Shown here in pieces: positions 5,896-7,223 of a stretch of DNA of 7,223 nt. Under the pieces are notes generated by a model that had not been told where the DNA came from, ran no database searches, and saw only the letters and a program-made list of their open reading frames with translations. How positions within the stretch are numbered: position 1 is the stretch's first letter; every line of letters begins with the position of its first letter. The DNA is from Pseudomonadota bacterium (GTDB lineage: Bacteria; Pseudomonadota; Alphaproteobacteria; UBA8366; JADFVY01): positions 1 to 7,223 of the forward strand of contig JADFVY010000157.1 in assembly GCA_015222795.1 (NCBI GenBank), in the 5' to 3' direction. The translations under genes were made by a program, and so were the position numbers.

Positions 5896-7020
5896 TTATT
5901 GCCTCTCTGTTTCTGGTTGTGTTATGCGCGGGCCCGGTGTTTTGGCTTTCACCGACGCGGGCATCGGTTTTGCCGCCTGCTGGTTTTTTTCCATGACCTG
6001 GTCTCGGATCAGCGCGGCCAGAACTCGCCGCTCACCCGCGAAGGCGGTTCGACCATGGACCGCGAGAACATTGTCCAGCAGCAACAGGTCACCCGCCTTC
6101 CAGCGCACGCGAACCTCGGCGTCGACGAAGACGTCGAACAGATGTTCCGCGTGCTCGGCCGATACCTGCTCACCGTTCCCATGGAAGACGTGATCAACGA
6201 GTTCGGGGTTTTCGGCATACGCCCAGGACAGGCGGCGCCACTGTTCGCGGCGGCCGTCGCGGCTGGACCAGCGCAGGGATGCTTCCGGCGCGAAGATATG
6301 GGCCTGGTTGAACCAGACGGTCTCGCCGGTGCGGGGGTGGGTTTTCATGGCGGGCAGGATTTCCTGCCAGAGCTGTAGGGAACCATCCTCCAGCCAGGTA
6401 ATGTCCCAGCCCTTCGCCCGTGCGATACGCTTTACCTCATCCTTGTCGGGAGTATCGAAAACCTCCGTCCAGGGCTTGGGAACACCCGGGCGCTCGCCGA
6501 CGCTGTTGGGGCCAGGCAATGTTCGGCGCAGGCGAACGCCACCCTTTTCCTCGAAGCAGGCGCGGACGGCGGGGTCGATCCGCCGGGTGATTTCCCGCGC
6601 GTCGCCCACCGTGGTAGCGCCGCCCGTCCCGGCCGGGGTTTTGCAAAAGAAGGCGACCCGGTCAGGCGGGTTGGCGGTGTAGGACATTTCCTGGTGCATG
6701 GGGATGGTGTAGGCGCCGGGCAGATCGGTCGCGGTAACGATCTGGCCATGCACCGCGTGGCGTGGCGAGGTGCCGCCGACATAATCCATCAGGCGAGGCG
6801 CGAGCACACCCAGCGCGACCTCGAAGGCAGCGGCGGAATTCAGCGCGGCCAGCCCGCGAATATGCAATGCACCGTCGCGGTCGAGCAGTTCTTCGATAGC
6901 CTCGCGGTGGTCGGCCAGCCAGGCGCAGACATCGGCCAGCGAGGCATCGTCGCCACCCGCGACCTGCCAATAGGCGGGATAAGCCTCGACACCGATTTTT
7001 GCTCGTTCAAGCCTGATCAT
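5896..7020 (-). CDS. TauD/SyrP-family Fe(II)/2-oxoglutarate-dependent dioxygenase
   Basis: A 374-residue protein of the TauD/TfdA superfamily, closest in feel to SyrP-like biosynthetic hydroxylases. These enzymes use Fe(II), O2 and 2-oxoglutarate to hydroxylate or desaturate an unactivated carbon, often on a carrier-bound substrate. The iron triad is visible as H109-x-E111 in PMHQEMSY, with the distal H322 in VLAVHGRT. The Arg pair R331/R332 in GERRVLA should bind the 2-oxoglutarate carboxylate. A SyrP-like TGETVWFNQAHIF stretch lies near residues 231-243. The fold is complete by about residue 343; the last 30 residues are a Lys/Pro/Gln-rich tail of no known role. The ATG at 7020 is preceded by a GAAGG ribosome site about 9 bases upstream and overlaps the upstream stop by 4 bases. 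The desaturase starts 4 bases after its TAA. The substrate is unknown; the context suggests a fatty acyl chain or a fatty acid conjugate. It is soluble, so presumably cytoplasmic. Confidence 0.88.
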   Translation of the reverse strand: MIRLERAKIGVEAYPAYWQVAGGDDASLADVCAWLADHREAIEELLDRDGALHIRGLAALNSAAAFEVALGVLAPRLMDYVGGTSPRHAVHGQIVTATDLPGAYTIPMHQEMSYTANPPDRVAFFCKTPAGTGGATTVGDAREITRRIDPAVRACFEEKGGVRLRRTLPGPNSVGERPGVPKPWTEVFDTPDKDEVKRIARAKGWDITWLEDGSLQLWQEILPAMKTHPRTGETVWFNQAHIFAPEASLRWSSRDGRREQWRRLSWAYAENPELVDHVFHGNGEQVSAEHAEHLFDVFVDAEVRVRWKAGDLLLLDNVLAVHGRTAFAGERRVLAALIRDQVMEKNQQAAKPMPASVKAKTPGPRITQPETERQ

Positions 7021-7223
7021 GTTATTTTGCCTTCTTTCAGCGCGGTTTCGCCGGGAGCTTCACCCGGGATTTCGCCTTCCGGGGCGGCGGGCATGCGCCA
7101 GTCGCCGGTCGCCAGCGCGAGGAAGTAGATCGGCCCGACCAGGGCCTGGATTGCGTTGCTGGCGAAATTCGGCGCCTTTTTCTCCCAGACGAGATGGCCG
7201 GCCATCTGGATCGCCCAGCCGAA
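7017..7223 (-). CDS. DUF962 / Mpo1-like membrane protein, C-terminal part
   Basis: Only the last 68 codons lie in the window; the 5' end is beyond base 7223. The visible part opens with an FGWAIQMAGH stretch followed by WEKKAP and then a hydrophobic segment, NAIQALVGPIYFLALATG. This matches from memory the C-terminal signature of the DUF962 (YGL010w/Mpo1-like) family: GW-x-x-Q-x-x-GH, then an acidic residue, a proline, and 'QALVGP'. Yeast Mpo1 is an Fe(II)-dependent membrane dioxygenase that removes one carbon from 2-hydroxy fatty acids (alpha-oxidation). The His at visible residue 10 would be one of its conserved residues. The tail is a Pro/Glu/Gly-rich, probably disordered stretch (PEGEIPGEAPGE) after the membrane segment. 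Its TGA overlaps the ATG of the dioxygenase gene by 4 bases, so the two are translationally coupled. The activity is inferred from the family; bacterial members are mostly uncharacterised. The call rests on a short fragment. Confidence 0.7.
   Translation of the reverse strand, partial: FGWAIQMAGHLVWEKKAPNFASNAIQALVGPIYFLALATGDWRMPAAPEGEIPGEAPGETALKEGKIT

Noticed and set aside
1..7223. Isonitrile lipopeptide pathway (FAAL, ACP, thioesterase, TauD-like oxidase)
   Set aside because: Those four activities are shared, but no NRPS is visible. The dioxygenase looks SyrP-like rather than ScoE-like, and the desaturase, P450 and methyltransferase do not fit that pathway.

Overview
The window is a visibly GC-rich stretch of bacterial DNA, probably proteobacterial. 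That assignment is an inference from codon use and gene packing; nothing in the sequence fixes the genus. It is almost entirely coding. All genes lie on the minus strand, so transcription runs from high to low coordinates. The operon begins beyond base 7223 and continues past base 1. No RNA gene, mobile element, CRISPR array or clear promoter or terminator is visible, and no gene-free stretch exceeds about 40 bases.

In transcription order the genes are: the C-terminal end of a DUF962/Mpo1-like membrane protein (7017-7223); a TauD/SyrP-type Fe(II)/2-oxoglutarate dioxygenase (5896-7020); a membrane di-iron fatty acyl desaturase (4893-5891); a stand-alone acyl carrier protein (4571-4852); a cyclopropane-fatty-acid-synthase-like SAM methyltransferase (3639-4574); a cytochrome P450 (2359-3633); a type II thioesterase (1582-2355); and a fatty acyl-AMP ligase, FAAL (1-1585, C-terminus cut off). 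Three junctions are 4-base ATGA overlaps. The other gaps are 3, 4, 5 and 40 bases, so this is a single, tightly coupled operon.

The gene content reads as a dedicated pathway for tailoring a fatty acid on a carrier protein. The FAAL would adenylate a free fatty acid and load it on the ACP. The desaturase, P450, dioxygenase and methyltransferase would then modify the chain, and the thioesterase would release it or clear misloaded ACP. FAAL, ACP and desaturase side by side resemble the core of terminal-alkyne (JamABC-type) and polyyne pathways. The CFA-synthase-like methyltransferase and the Mpo1-like protein are not part of those pathways as I know them. No polyketide synthase or NRPS module is present in the window, so either the product is a free modified fatty acid or assembly genes lie outside. 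I do not recognise the cluster as a named system.

The most interesting points are the combination itself, a methyltransferase that appears to lack two bicarbonate ligands of true cyclopropane synthases, a possible alpha-oxidation pair (dioxygenase plus Mpo1-like protein), and strong RNA hairpins inside the transcript, one capped by a cUUCGg tetraloop.
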